Shown: piece by piece, positions 1 through 8,318 of the stretch
Layout: each line of letters starts with the position of its first letter
How positions within the stretch are numbered: the first letter of the stretch is position 1
Source: Carex sylvatica
Lineage: Eukaryota > Streptophyta > Magnoliopsida > Poales > Cyperaceae
Assembly (NCBI GenBank): GCA_964058845.1
Contig: CAXKVR010000708.1
Span: 1-21,619, forward strand
Direction: 5' to 3'
DNA: 21,619 nucleotides
Translations under genes and position numbers: made by a program
Notes under the pieces: generated by a model
Databases searched by the model: none
What the model saw: only the letters and a program-made list of their open reading frames with translations
Told to the model about the DNA's origin: nothing

Positions 1-11
1 TTTCAATGATA

Positions 12-87
<76 letters not shown>

Positions 88-166
88 TGACTAGGAATCG
101 ACAGATGTTGCTTTTAGGACTCCGTCAGCACCTTATGAGAAATCAAAGTTTTTGGATTCCGAGGGA

Positions 167-212
<46 letters not shown>

Positions 213-356
213 TACCAGGCGTGGAGCCTGCGGCTTAATTTGACTCAACACGGGAAAACTTCCCAGGTCCAAATATAGCAAGAATTGACAAACTGGAAGC
301 TTTTTCTTGATTCAATGGGTGGTGGTGCATGGCCGTTCTTAGTTGGTGGAGCGATT
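1..356 (+). pseudogene. Degenerate nuclear 18S rRNA fragment
   Basis: This is a partial copy of the nuclear small-subunit rRNA gene, roughly the 3'-central third. It is entered from the left edge and breaks off abruptly at about 356. Very conserved 18S blocks can be read: ATCAAGAACGAAAGTTGGGG, CGATCAGATACCGTCCTAGT, GGAATTGACGGAAGGGCAC, TGGAGCCTGCGGCTTAATTT and GGTGGTGCATGGCCGTTCTT. After GGAGCGATT the sequence leaves 18S and no further rDNA follows, so this is an isolated insert and not a working rDNA array. Compared with the plant 18S sequence I know, most differences are C-to-T or G-to-A, for example in the normally GC-rich stretch at about 82-135. That suggests methylation-linked decay of a non-functional copy. 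An organellar origin is excluded because the blocks are eukaryotic nuclear type. The exact left boundary lies outside the window. Confidence 0.93.
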
Positions 357-1305
357 GTTGAGTTCTTCTTTGCACTTTCCATTTCTTCTAAGCATTAATT
401 CTACAGAAAGAATTATCATTTTTCCTTAATTATTTGACAGGGAGTATAGGAAGTATTGGAGATCATTGCCTCTCAATTACTGGTAAGCACGGATTCAAAC
501 GCTTTCCCTTTCTCTTGTTTTCTTTTCGCACTAATTATTTCCTGATACGAGATGTAATGAGGGAGGAAGGGAAGGAGCTGACAGGTGGGCTTACCTATCA
601 GCCTCACGGGGCGCCCAATCAGTGTATTTGTTTCACTTGGGTTTTAAGCGTTCGATTTGGGTCCCACCTGTTACGCGTACGATTTCTTTGTCTCTGTTTT
701 GTGGCTCCCACCTGTTAGGCGTACGATTTGGGTCTCCAAGTTGTACCCAAAGTTGCACTAATGCTGAATTTTGTTAAGTACTCCCAAGTATGTGCACTCA
801 TGCCAATCTCCAGCATTTGATAACTCCATATTAAATTGATCTCTTGTAGACTTTCGTAATTCTTTGCATTAAAATTCATGACTTAATACGTAGAATATTG
901 TCATACATTTTATCTTTATGAAAAGTCATTATATTATTTTAGTGAGTCTCCAATAAATTAGAATTTAGATTTCTGAATCGACCAATTTTCTAAGAGAACT
1001 AAATAAAACTTAGATAATTTCCTTTTTTTTAGGGTTCAACAAATGCCCACTAGGGCAATTTGTGAAGATCTGGCTTTGAGCAAGTTGGTCTAATTTGGTT
1101 CCTTTTTGCACATTTTTTGGTACATTTACTTCTTCTTTTGTGCAGTTGTTTGGAGCTCCTTTGGATTTGCATAGCTGTGATGGCCACCCACTCAGGTACA
1201 CAATTTGAACTTATCTGGTGGATATGTGATTGTTTGAAATTTGGATTTGTTTTATGCTTCAAATTTGTCTTGTATTTTGGATTGCAATTTATTGCGGGAG
1301 TGTTT
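357..1305. other. Unassigned intergenic DNA with a short near-direct repeat
   Basis: No gene is recognised here. The only open stretch of any size (434-718, plus strand) has no motif or family resemblance and I do not call it. There is a near-direct repeat of CCCACCTGTTA(C/G)GCGTACGATTT at about 663-685 and 709-731. A partly inverted copy of its first part, ACAGGTGGG, lies near 581. The stretch 760-1040 is plain AT-rich DNA. Confidence 0.5.
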
Positions 1306-1469
1306 AGGATTTCTAGTTTGTGCCTTTTAGTGGCATTTGATATTTAGTTTCGTGTCTTAGTTTTGGCTTTGTTTGTTAGTTAAGGGTGATATTAGGGTTT
1401 CTGGTTTGAGCATTTTAGTGGCATTTGATATTTAATTTTGTGTCTTAGTTTTAGCTCTGTTTGTTGATT
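1306..1469 (+). repeat. Two-copy tandem repeat, 88-bp period
   Basis: Copy 1 is 1306-1382 and copy 2 is 1394-1469, each about 76 bp with a short spacer. Both contain TTTTAGTGGCATTTGATATT followed by GTGTCTTAGTTTT and then a GTTTGTT-rich tail. A third partial copy of the tail follows at about 1475-1505. The strand is T/G-rich and non-coding in appearance. Confidence 0.8.
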
Positions 1470-1589
1470 GAGGTTACTTTAGTTTTGACTTTGTTTGTTG
1501 GTTGATATTACTTTTGTCTAACTGCATTTCTATTTTGGTTTTCCTTTTTTGTTGATCATGTAGGGATTTGTTTTGCTAGGCATGACCAT

Positions 1590-2225
1590 ATGCCCGATAT
1601 TCCTTCTTTACCTCATGAGGATCCAGTTAATTGGACACCGACCACCTTTTTGAAAGTGAGTCATACTTTCCAACTTGACCCTACTTTGAGCCAATCTGAT
1701 TATCATACTACTTCTGGTTTATCTTTGCGACCTTTCACATGGATACATCATTTCATCCATTACATTTGTCTAGTTTGGGAATGTTGAGTACTCATACAGT
1801 TCCTTAGGCTTTTGGGCACACTCATGCCAAGTGTTTGAAAAAGGAAATGTCCATGGTTGACTAGATCCAATTTACTCTTCAACGGGAGAGATACTTTAGT
1901 GAGGGTCAAAATTTATAAGACAGTATTTCTCTCACTTTTTGAGTATACATAGGACATGTCTTTCTTCAGAGGTTTAGTCGAGAGATGGAGCTATGTCTCA
2001 ATCACCGTCATTTTAGAGGACAGGGAATTGATCATCCCTTTGATAGAGTTTAATCGTTTATCTGGTTTACCCATTTTTGTAGCACCTTACGAGGAGCAAT
2101 CGACTCCCAGTCATTTTTGTAGATACCTTGGTACCGGTCATTTAAAGAGGAGCAATCAACTCCCGGTAACAACTCTTTCTATATTCTTTCTTGTGTCTTG
2201 TCGGCTGAATGGGTGTTTAGTGTAA
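1590..2225 (+). pseudogene. Possible relic of a plant-mobile-domain (PMD) type coding sequence
   Basis: The open stretch at 1956-2225 begins with FFRGLVERW, followed by EDRELIIPLIEFNRLSGLPI and PYEE. That spacing and wording resembles the plant mobile domain found in transposon-derived and PMD/phosphatase-7-long-form-like plant proteins, in which a 'LVERW' helix is followed by an acidic strand and a 'L..LSGLPI.G..YEE' segment. An upstream open stretch at 1590-1787 could be an earlier part of the same sequence but has no recognisable motif. The frame is broken between and after the pieces. A 23-bp near-direct repeat (GAGGAGCAATC(G/A)ACTCCC at about 2091 and 2148) sits in the middle and disrupts the domain. 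The assignment is by eye only and weak. It could be unrelated low-complexity translation. Confidence 0.33.
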
Positions 2226-2880
2226 AATTCTTGTGATTTGGGTTACGGGACATAGGCCGAGCCCTCCCTTACCTCTGACCTGTGCTTATTGATTTTTTTG
2301 TGTTACGTCGTAACGAATCATAGAACTTGAATTGTTAAATATCGCGTGCGGATTGTTGATTTTCCCGACTTGATTGAATGGTTTGATTGTTGAGTTGACG
2401 TAAATATTATGATAGCTTTTTCGATACCGGATGGCACTCTTGTTGGTGGCTTGTTTGGCCGGTTGCCATGTTTGTTGTTGTCTTTGGTGCATGTTTTGGT
2501 GCCTTGTTCTGTGTTGTTGTTCGGTACCAGTGTGTTAATGTCTCTGTCACAATTCTGGTAAATGAAGAGGATTGTATGTAAATTGTATGTGATAAGGGGT
2601 TATGCTATCTATTTTACAAGTTATAAATCGTTCTTTCACAGAGAAAACCTAGAATACAAGAATTTTACAACAAATTTTCTGGTCCCATAATTGACCAGGA
2701 GAAGTATGGAAATAATAATTCTAGTGTAAATGCATACAAATATGCTTTCTTATGAAAAATTACTGAAAAAGTCAGATCTGATCTGATTTAAAAGTGACAA
2801 AATTATTTGATAAAATAACATATCACTCAAGATATCGCTTCCGACTTTGCTTTTATTAGTTGCTATCTATATATAATAAC
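2226..2880. other. Non-coding, no recognisable element
   Basis: No gene, repeat family or RNA is recognised. The left half is T/G-rich and may continue the degraded sequence before it. The right half is AT-rich. A small hairpin, TCTGGTC...GACCAGG, lies around 2678-2700, with no context to suggest that it is a functional terminator or RNA. Confidence 0.4.
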
Positions 2881-2952
2881 AATTTCCAACAACGAGGTTG
2901 GCAGCCTCTGCTAAGTGCTAACCACTAAAAAAAAAAAAAAAATTCCAACAAC
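2881..2952 (+). mobile_element. Tiny poly(A)-tailed retroposed insert with target duplication
   Basis: A 33-bp unit (2894-2926) is followed by a run of 16 A (2927-2942). It is flanked by near-identical direct repeats: AATTTCCAACAAC at 2881-2893 and AATTCCAACAAC at 2941-2952, with 10 bp identical and overlapping the tail. Insert, then A-tail, then short target duplication is the signature of LINE-driven retroposition. The insert is too short to name its source. It could be a heavily 5'-truncated SINE or other RNA. Chance cannot be excluded because the flanks are A/C-rich. Confidence 0.5.
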
Positions 2953-2996
2953 CAAATTCCAATACATGAGCATGCCCGGCCCTGGTGCTGGGCAGC

Positions 2997-3644
2997 CAGA
3001 GCGATCCCCTCGAGCCTCAAGATTCAAGGAGCTCCAAAAAATATATTTGTATATATATAAAAAAATTATATTTATTTAAAATAAATAAAATATTAGAGTC
3101 TAAATTTTGTATATATAAAGAGTTCAAATTTTTCTATAAACAGATATAATATATTAGCATATCAATAAAAAATCAGACCGGCAAATCGCTTCTGCAAGTA
3201 TTTCAACACCATATGCTTATAAGCCGTTTTTGCTTTTTAAAAGTCCAAATAGTTGATCCAACCCGTTCAACATGATATCCATACTAAAATGTGCTTGAAG
3301 ACCAAATTTTATATTTTTTTGAAACTTTTTTATTAATTTTTAAGTAGTTAGAAAATCATTATTTTTTATGGTTCAGAATCTTCTGAATCAATTAATTTTC
3401 TACCTATCTTAAAAATAGTAAAAAAATGTAAAATTTGATCTCCAAGTATGTTTTAATGTGGATATCATATTGAACGGTTTTGATTGACTGTTCGGACTTT
3501 AAAAATATAAAAATAATTTAATAAATATATAGTGTTGAAATACTTATAAAAATATATTAGCCGATCTCATAAAAAAAATTGTATATATAAAACGCTCAAA
3601 ATTTTATCCGGTTCCCGACTCCAAAATCTTCAAAGACCGCTCTG
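2997..3644. mobile_element. Foldback (long inverted-repeat) element, copy 1
   Basis: The two halves are imperfect reverse complements of each other. The ends read CAGAGCGATC (2997) and GACCGCTCTG (ending at 3644). The strongest arm pairing is about 3195-3345 against 3410-3546: the left arm has AAGTATTTCAACACC and the right arm AGTGTTGAAATACTT. Both carry a core with CGTTCAACATGATATCCATA and (C/T)AAATTTTA(T/C)ATTTTTTT. About 60 bp of AT-rich DNA forms the loop. No coding capacity is seen. A transcript would fold into a long hairpin. The same core recurs in both arms of the element at 20329-20726, so the two belong to one family. No convincing target-site duplication was found, so the exact ends are uncertain. 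Confidence 0.72.
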
Positions 3645-3885
3645 AACATAGGCAATTGAGCGTTCACACTAAGCAACTTATTTTTTAGCATCACGTTCTT
3701 CGCGTGTATGTGTCAACAATAGATTATGATATTTTTTATTTAATATCACAATTCTCACATGCACGCCAAAAAAAAAAAAAAAAATCAATTTGTAATTTGG
3801 ATTGCACCTTTTATTGTGATCTTCTGAAAAAACTTGAGACATTGTATCAGTATCATGTGTTTAAAGAAATGAAACATACATGATT
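3645..3885. other. 3' flank of the carboxylesterase gene
   Basis: AT-rich spacer with an A-run at about 3768-3784. It would contain the 3' UTR and polyadenylation region of the minus-strand carboxylesterase gene. I see no clear AATAAA on that strand, which is common for plant genes. Confidence 0.4.
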
Positions 3886-5103
3886 TCACAAGCTTCTCTG
3901 TTCCTTGATAAATGCCTTTATCTCTACAATCACCTGCCCTGATTGTACAAATTCAGGAAACACATAAAAACCATGGATTGCATCTGAATACTCCAACAAT
4001 CTCGCAACCTTCCCTCGCGCCTTTAGCATCTCGTAGTACCTCTTCTGCAAATCTTGGAGAGGATCGTACCCTCCGATCACCACCATTGCCGGCGGAAATT
4101 CCTCTTCGAGCTTCTCAGCTGCATCACCGAACACGTGTGCTGCCTCGTGATTTCGATTGGCGCCTTCTGGCAAAAAGGCTTTCCATCCCCAATCAGCTCT
4201 CGCCATGGAAATCACCGGGACACCCTCGAGACGAAGCTCGGCTTCTGTTCGTTCTTCACTGCCAAAGTACGGTTGGAGCGCCACAATTCCCTTGATCCTC
4301 ACCTTTCAAACAAAAACATATAATTCTGAATGTCAAATTATTAATTCTACTCAAATGGTACTGTTTCCAAATGTTGTGCTTGCTAAATTAGGAATACACA
4401 TTTGTCCCCATCGAAAAAAGAAAAAGATTTTTATGTGGAACCTTAATTTCTTTCCCAATTTGAATTCATTCTAATACAAAAAGAAACAAAACAAAAAATA
4501 TGAACTTACCTTTTCCCAGCTATCAACAGAAGCAGCCCACCGCCGTGTGACATGATGTATGATGTTACCTCCAGCGCTATCGCCGGTAAGAAAGCAGCTC
4601 CCAAAATCCAAATCCAAACCCAATAATATTCCAACAGAACTCAACCCATCTGAATCCAGAAACCTCAACACTTCAATCCCGTCATCATACGGCGCTGGGC
4701 ACTTGTGCTCCGGTGCAAGCCGGTAATTCACAGAAAGCACCACAGCACGTATCTCACGACAAATCCTGCGGCCAAAAACATCATACGGACCTGTCGCTGG
4801 AGAAAAGAACGTGAACCCGCCACCATGGAAGAGGATGACAATAGGGAGCTTTTCATCTTTTACCGGATCAGAAGGGGCAAAGATGCGGATCCATAGGTTG
4901 CGGGTCTGGTCAACGGTTACATCCGAAGTGCACACACCAGAAACTGGTTTCGGATTTGCGGAGGTTTTGGGCTCGACAATGGAGAGGAGACAACGGTTCA
5001 CAGTGCCATCCTTGCGACGTGCCACATCAGTGACACCAATTAGGAGCGCAATTTGGAGACGTGCCATCCATGGCATAGGTGGAGAAAGCGGTTTGTTGGC
5101 CAT
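3886..5103 (-). CDS. Probable carboxylesterase 18-like (alpha/beta-hydrolase, CXE family), two exons
   Basis: Complete minus-strand gene. Exon 1 is 4510-5103 (198 codons) and exon 2 is 3886-4302 (138 codons plus TGA), giving 336 aa, the usual CXE length. The 207-bp intron has a GTAAGT donor after WEK198 and an AAAG acceptor before VRIKGIVALQPYFG, and it is phase 0. The start is secure because an in-frame TAA sits directly before the ATG. The protein shows the HGGG oxyanion-hole motif (93-96), nucleophile Ser176 in GDSAGG, Asp278 in GGYDPL and His308 in AIHGFY. The full triad is therefore present, unlike the gibberellin receptor GID1, where the His is replaced. The N-terminal wording (NRCLL, TSDVTVDQTRNLWIRIF) and EERTEAE match the CXE18 subgroup as I remember it. 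It is probably a soluble esterase of unknown natural substrate. No inactivating change is seen. Confidence 0.93.
4303..4509 (-). other. Intron of the carboxylesterase gene
   Basis: 207 bp, GTAAGT at the donor (4509-4504) and AG at the acceptor (4304-4303), AT-rich. Splicing joins ...SWEK to VRIKG... without changing frame and restores a normal CXE protein. This supports the boundaries. Confidence 0.9.
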
Positions 5104-5476
5104 TTAAAATTTATCTTTTGTCTCCCTCTCTCTCTATTTCTCAGTGTAAAGGTGGATCGAATGCTCTGAGCTTGTAGAAGAGGTCTATCCGTAATCCGTC
5201 TATGATTGATATAGAGATGGCTGGGCCTGAAAGCGGGGCAGTGACTTTTTTAATGCACTTCAAAGGAACTAGTCATTTGACAGAATGATTTATTTCAAAA
5301 TATCTTAACGAACTGACAGCTGTTTTTGTAATATCGAATCATCTCTTTAGAATAAAATAAGATGGAAATATCTGGATTATTAAATCTGCTAAAAAAACAG
5401 ATGCGGTTGCCGACAATATATAGTTCTACAAAGTTGGCGCTCAAAGTTCAAATTGAGGAAATGGAAAACTAAGATA
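5104..5476 (-). promoter_or_regulatory. Upstream region and 5' leader of the carboxylesterase gene
   Basis: A GA-rich stretch on the coding strand (CT-rich on the plus strand at about 5121-5143) lies just before the ATG, typical of a plant 5' leader. A TATATA-like stretch lies at about 5417-5422, some 315 bp from the ATG. No specific factor site can be assigned. This is inference from position only. Confidence 0.35.
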
Positions 5477-5780
5477 GGTTATATTTGGTTGTGGAATAAG
5501 AGTTGAATTAAAATTTTATTTTATATTTAAAGTAAAGTAAGAGATAAGTTAATTTGGAATAAGTTATTTTATTTTTTTAGATAGATTAATTTATTTCATA
5601 TTTATTTTATTTGTAGGGTTTATTATTATAAATATGAATTCATTTCTTTGTTATTTTTTTATATGAATTATTTTAATTCATAATTTAAATTATTAAATAA
5701 GGTGTAAAATATAATAAAAAAAAGTAAAATAGAGTAAGTAATTTAATTTTTATTAACTTTGCCTTGTAATAAACATGACC
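5477..5780. mobile_element. Possible AT-rich MITE
   Basis: The interval begins GGTTATATTTGGTTGTGGAA, and its reversed right end reads GGTCATGTTTATTACAAGGC. These resemble the 'GTTTGGTTxCAAG'-type termini of many plant MITEs, but only about half of the first 24 positions agree. The interior is very AT-rich with no coding capacity. No clear target duplication is seen, so this is a low-confidence call. Confidence 0.3.
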
Positions 5781-6099
5781 GTATATGAGGACTACTATAA
5801 TATCACGCAAAAAAATTTAGGTCACAAGCATCTATTTATCTAGACAAAATCTCAGTCATTGATTTAATGGATCTCACCTGTCATCAAAATTATATCTCAA
5901 TCTCAGCCATTAATCATTAATTTATATTTTATGTATTTATTTCATGTTGTCAATCGCGTAGAAATATAAATTTAGAAATAAATGTATCTGTTTCAATACA
6001 AAATAGAATCTCCACGCCATATTTTTTTTTTTATATTTATCTCTATTGCTGTGTGCGGAACGCGCTTTTTTTTTTCGATGCAGAGAGGACATTTTTTTT
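5781..6099. other. AT-rich spacer with homopolymer runs
   Basis: No gene is seen. T-runs occur at about 6022-6033 and 6065-6075 and, just beyond, at 6091-6109. Open frames here only translate these runs and are not genes. Confidence 0.5.
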
Positions 6100-6738
6100 T
6101 TTTTTTTTCTTTTTTCTCTCCTTCCCCACGTGATCTCTTTCTTTTTCTCCTTTCTTCTTCTCAATGCCACCGACTCTTTTCACCTAGCTCGCGACGAAGT
6201 AACATCAACAAAGACTAAAGGTGACCTCCGCGGTGCTACTCCACGCCACGCCTGTCACGTCTCTCTCTCTAGCTTCGAAATCAGTAGCACGGCCGAGAGT
6301 TTATCCTATGAAATCCTTACCGCACAAATAACCTCGCAATACACCGTTTCTTTCTCTTTCCGACTTTGATACTCCTCATCTCTCTATCGCTTGCTCGTTC
6401 GCTCTTGTTGCACGCCGTGCATCAGAAAACCGTAGGTACGCAACCGTCGACCATCACAATTTTCTTTTCTTTATCGAAATTGTCCTATTTGGCCTTCGTG
6501 CCTGTTGGCGAAACCCTAAATTTTGTTGCTTGCGATTGTTGAAATTAATGGATACTTTTCCTGAATTGGTAATTTTTAGAAACCAGATAGGTATGTTGTA
6601 CTTCGGTATTTATTTGTTTTCTATTTGGTTTTCGTTTTATTTCACGATGGAATGGTAATTCCACTGCAGTAGTGTTCAGCATATATATTTTATGATAATT
6701 GGTTGCTCACAAGCGTTAAAATCGTGGTTACTGACATA
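6100..6738 (+). promoter_or_regulatory. Orphan promoter/5'-leader-like island with a splice donor
   Basis: A CT- and GC-richer island (about 6100-6440) stands out from its AT-rich surroundings. It contains a CACGTG G-box (6127-6132) and long CT tracts, and it ends in CCGTAG|GTACGC, a plausible first-exon donor near 6436. It is followed by an intron-like T-rich stretch with a telobox-like AAACCCTAA (6511-6519). This arrangement is typical of plant promoters and first non-coding exons. No matching downstream coding exon is found on the plus strand, because transposons follow directly. It may be the leftover 5' end of a lost gene, a non-coding RNA promoter, or a captured fragment. The function is not established. 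Confidence 0.4.
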
Positions 6739-7294
6739 TAGGGGTGTAAACAAGCTGGCGCGGACTGAGTTGGATTTTAGTTCGGCTCGTTTATTTTGGT
6801 TCGAATCTGGACCGAGCAAGTTGGATCTAGGTCACTCGAGCTAAAAACTCTTGACTCGCTCGTAACAAGCCAGTCCGTGCTAGCTCGCGAGCTGACGAGC
6901 TGGCTCGTTAGACTTTATTGGGCTGCTATTATACAAATTCAAAAATATAAAAATAAGAAAGCTCATTCAAAAAATTTTAAAAATCATCCAGCAGACATAT
7001 CTTCAAGCAACTGAAGTCCATATCTTTTCTTTTCAGTCCAAAAATACCTCAATTTTACATAATTGTACATTTGAAAATAGAACTGAACTTAAAATTATAC
7101 GGGTCTAAACCCTAAATCCACTGTAGCTTAACAAACCGATCTGGCTCGGTCCAAGCTGACTCCTGACTCAGCTCATTTATTTTGACCCAAGCCTGAGCTG
7201 AGCTGGCTCGCTAACAACTCAGTCCACTACTGAGCGAGCTGTTAGTGAGCGAGCTAGAGGCGAGCCATAAACCACGAGCTTTTTTGACAGCCTA
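6739..7294. mobile_element. Non-autonomous hAT element (556 bp) with 8-bp target duplication
   Basis: The element starts TAGGGGTGTAAACAAGCT, and its right end reversed reads TAGGCTGTCAAAAAAGCT, forming short terminal inverted repeats of the TAGGG...CCTA hAT type. It is bordered by a perfect 8-bp direct repeat CTGACATA (6731-6738 and 7295-7302), the target-duplication length of the hAT superfamily. The interior is rich in GAGCTGG/GGCTCG motifs in both orientations and lacks a transposase, so it must have been mobilised in trans. It interrupts the intron-like part of the orphan island. The perfect duplication suggests a fairly recent or well-preserved insertion. I am confident of the superfamily. 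The exact family is unnamed. Confidence 0.88.
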
Positions 7295-7302
7295 CTGACA
7301 TA

Positions 7303-7563
7303 ATTACAATATTTCTTATCATATAAACTGAACAAAATAATATTTTAATTCCGTTCTGTTCTAACGTACGGACACTTAATTAGTATTAAACAAAACTAAA
7401 GATAATATCATATTAAACAAAATCCTGCTGATTTGGAGGCAGTCCCACGTGCATCAATAAATGTGGCCACAGAAAGTACGAATGAAGTGTGCAAATTTTT
7501 ATATATTTGAGTGGGTGCTGACTGCTGACTGTCGGTTGATACTTCATAATATGAATTCATATC
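7303..7563. other. Non-coding spacer
   Basis: AT-rich DNA with no recognised gene. A single CACGTG lies at about 7446. It may be the original sequence to the right of the hAT insertion. Confidence 0.4.
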
Positions 7564-7703
7564 AAGTAACTCAAATTTTGAGTTCAGATCTGAACCGTCG
7601 TATCAAGCGAGAATATTAAAGACATCCCGTGCATCCATCTTAACTGGATTGATTCGGATTCTGATTGAATGGTCCCGATCCAAACTCAAAATTTGAGTTA
7701 CTT
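7564..7703. mobile_element. Small MITE-like element with 27-bp terminal inverted repeats
   Basis: The left end 7564-7590 and right end 7677-7703 are reverse complements at 25 of 27 positions. Each begins AAGTAACTCAAATTTTGAGT when read inwards, and each arm contains its own small palindrome (AACTCAAATTTTGAGTT). The 86-bp centre has no coding potential. No clear target-site duplication is seen next to the ends, so the superfamily is not assigned. Confidence 0.72.
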
Positions 7704-8318
7704 CAGGTGATTCGGACTCTAGATAATATTGTCTCCGTTCATTCATCACCAGACGCACATCTCATCATTTAATTGTATTCAATTTTATACTAGTCTACAC
7801 TTATTACAGAATAAGATTGATATTTCTCCATGACGTGACTCATTGATAGATAAGTCGGAGACAGCCAACGAACAATCTGCCTAGGCGATATACTGATTGA
7901 CTGACTGATTTTGTTGGTGTGTTCTATACTTATTTCATCAATTGAGTATAATTTTACAAATTTATTGAGTTGACTTTAAATAATAGATTTAAATTATTAA
8001 AAAAATGAATACAAATTTATTGAGTTGACTTAGATTCAAATTGTAAAAAAAAAAAATGAATACATATAATAATAAAGTAACTTATAGAAATTTCATTTTT
8101 TTTAATGGTCGATTTTATATTAAATAAAATCAAAACTTTCAAAATTTTGCATGTAAATACATTATTCATGAAATTAACTGATTTCAACGGTTTGAATTCA
8201 TCGTTTAAACAAATTTGATAGATTTTTAGAATTGTATTCACCAAACTCTCTTAGTGAACACAACACGCACTAACTTCGCTCTTAAGATTGTGCTCCAGTA
8301 TCAGAGGAGAAACTCTCA
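7704..8318. repeat. AT-rich spacer with a 55-bp tandem duplication
   Basis: A unit starting ACAAATTTATTGAGTTGACT occurs at 7956-8010 and again from 8011 to about 8065. Both copies end in an A-run followed by ATGAATACA. The rest is AT-rich without genes. The short minus-strand open frame at 8017-8244 only reads through this low-complexity DNA. Confidence 0.7.

Noticed and set aside
434..718. 94-codon plus-strand open frame
   Set aside because: No motif, no family resemblance, lies in repeat-bearing non-coding DNA, and no splice context.
3760..3800. A-run as the tail of a second retroposed insert
   Set aside because: No matching target duplication could be found on the two sides.
3912..4474. 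Several plus-strand open frames opposite the carboxylesterase gene
   Set aside because: They are shadows of the minus-strand exons, which carry the real catalytic motifs. They also run into the intron.
4705..5107. Plus-strand open frames over exon 1 of the carboxylesterase
   Set aside because: Shadow frames with no family resemblance.
5937..6369. Overlapping open frames rich in Phe/Lys runs on both strands
   Set aside because: They translate poly(T)/poly(A) tracts in a leader-like region and do not look like protein.
6796..7014. Plus-strand open frame and tRNA B-box-like GGTTCGAATCT at about 6799
   Set aside because: Both lie inside the hAT MITE. No cloverleaf or A-box can be drawn, and the peptide has no resemblance to a family.
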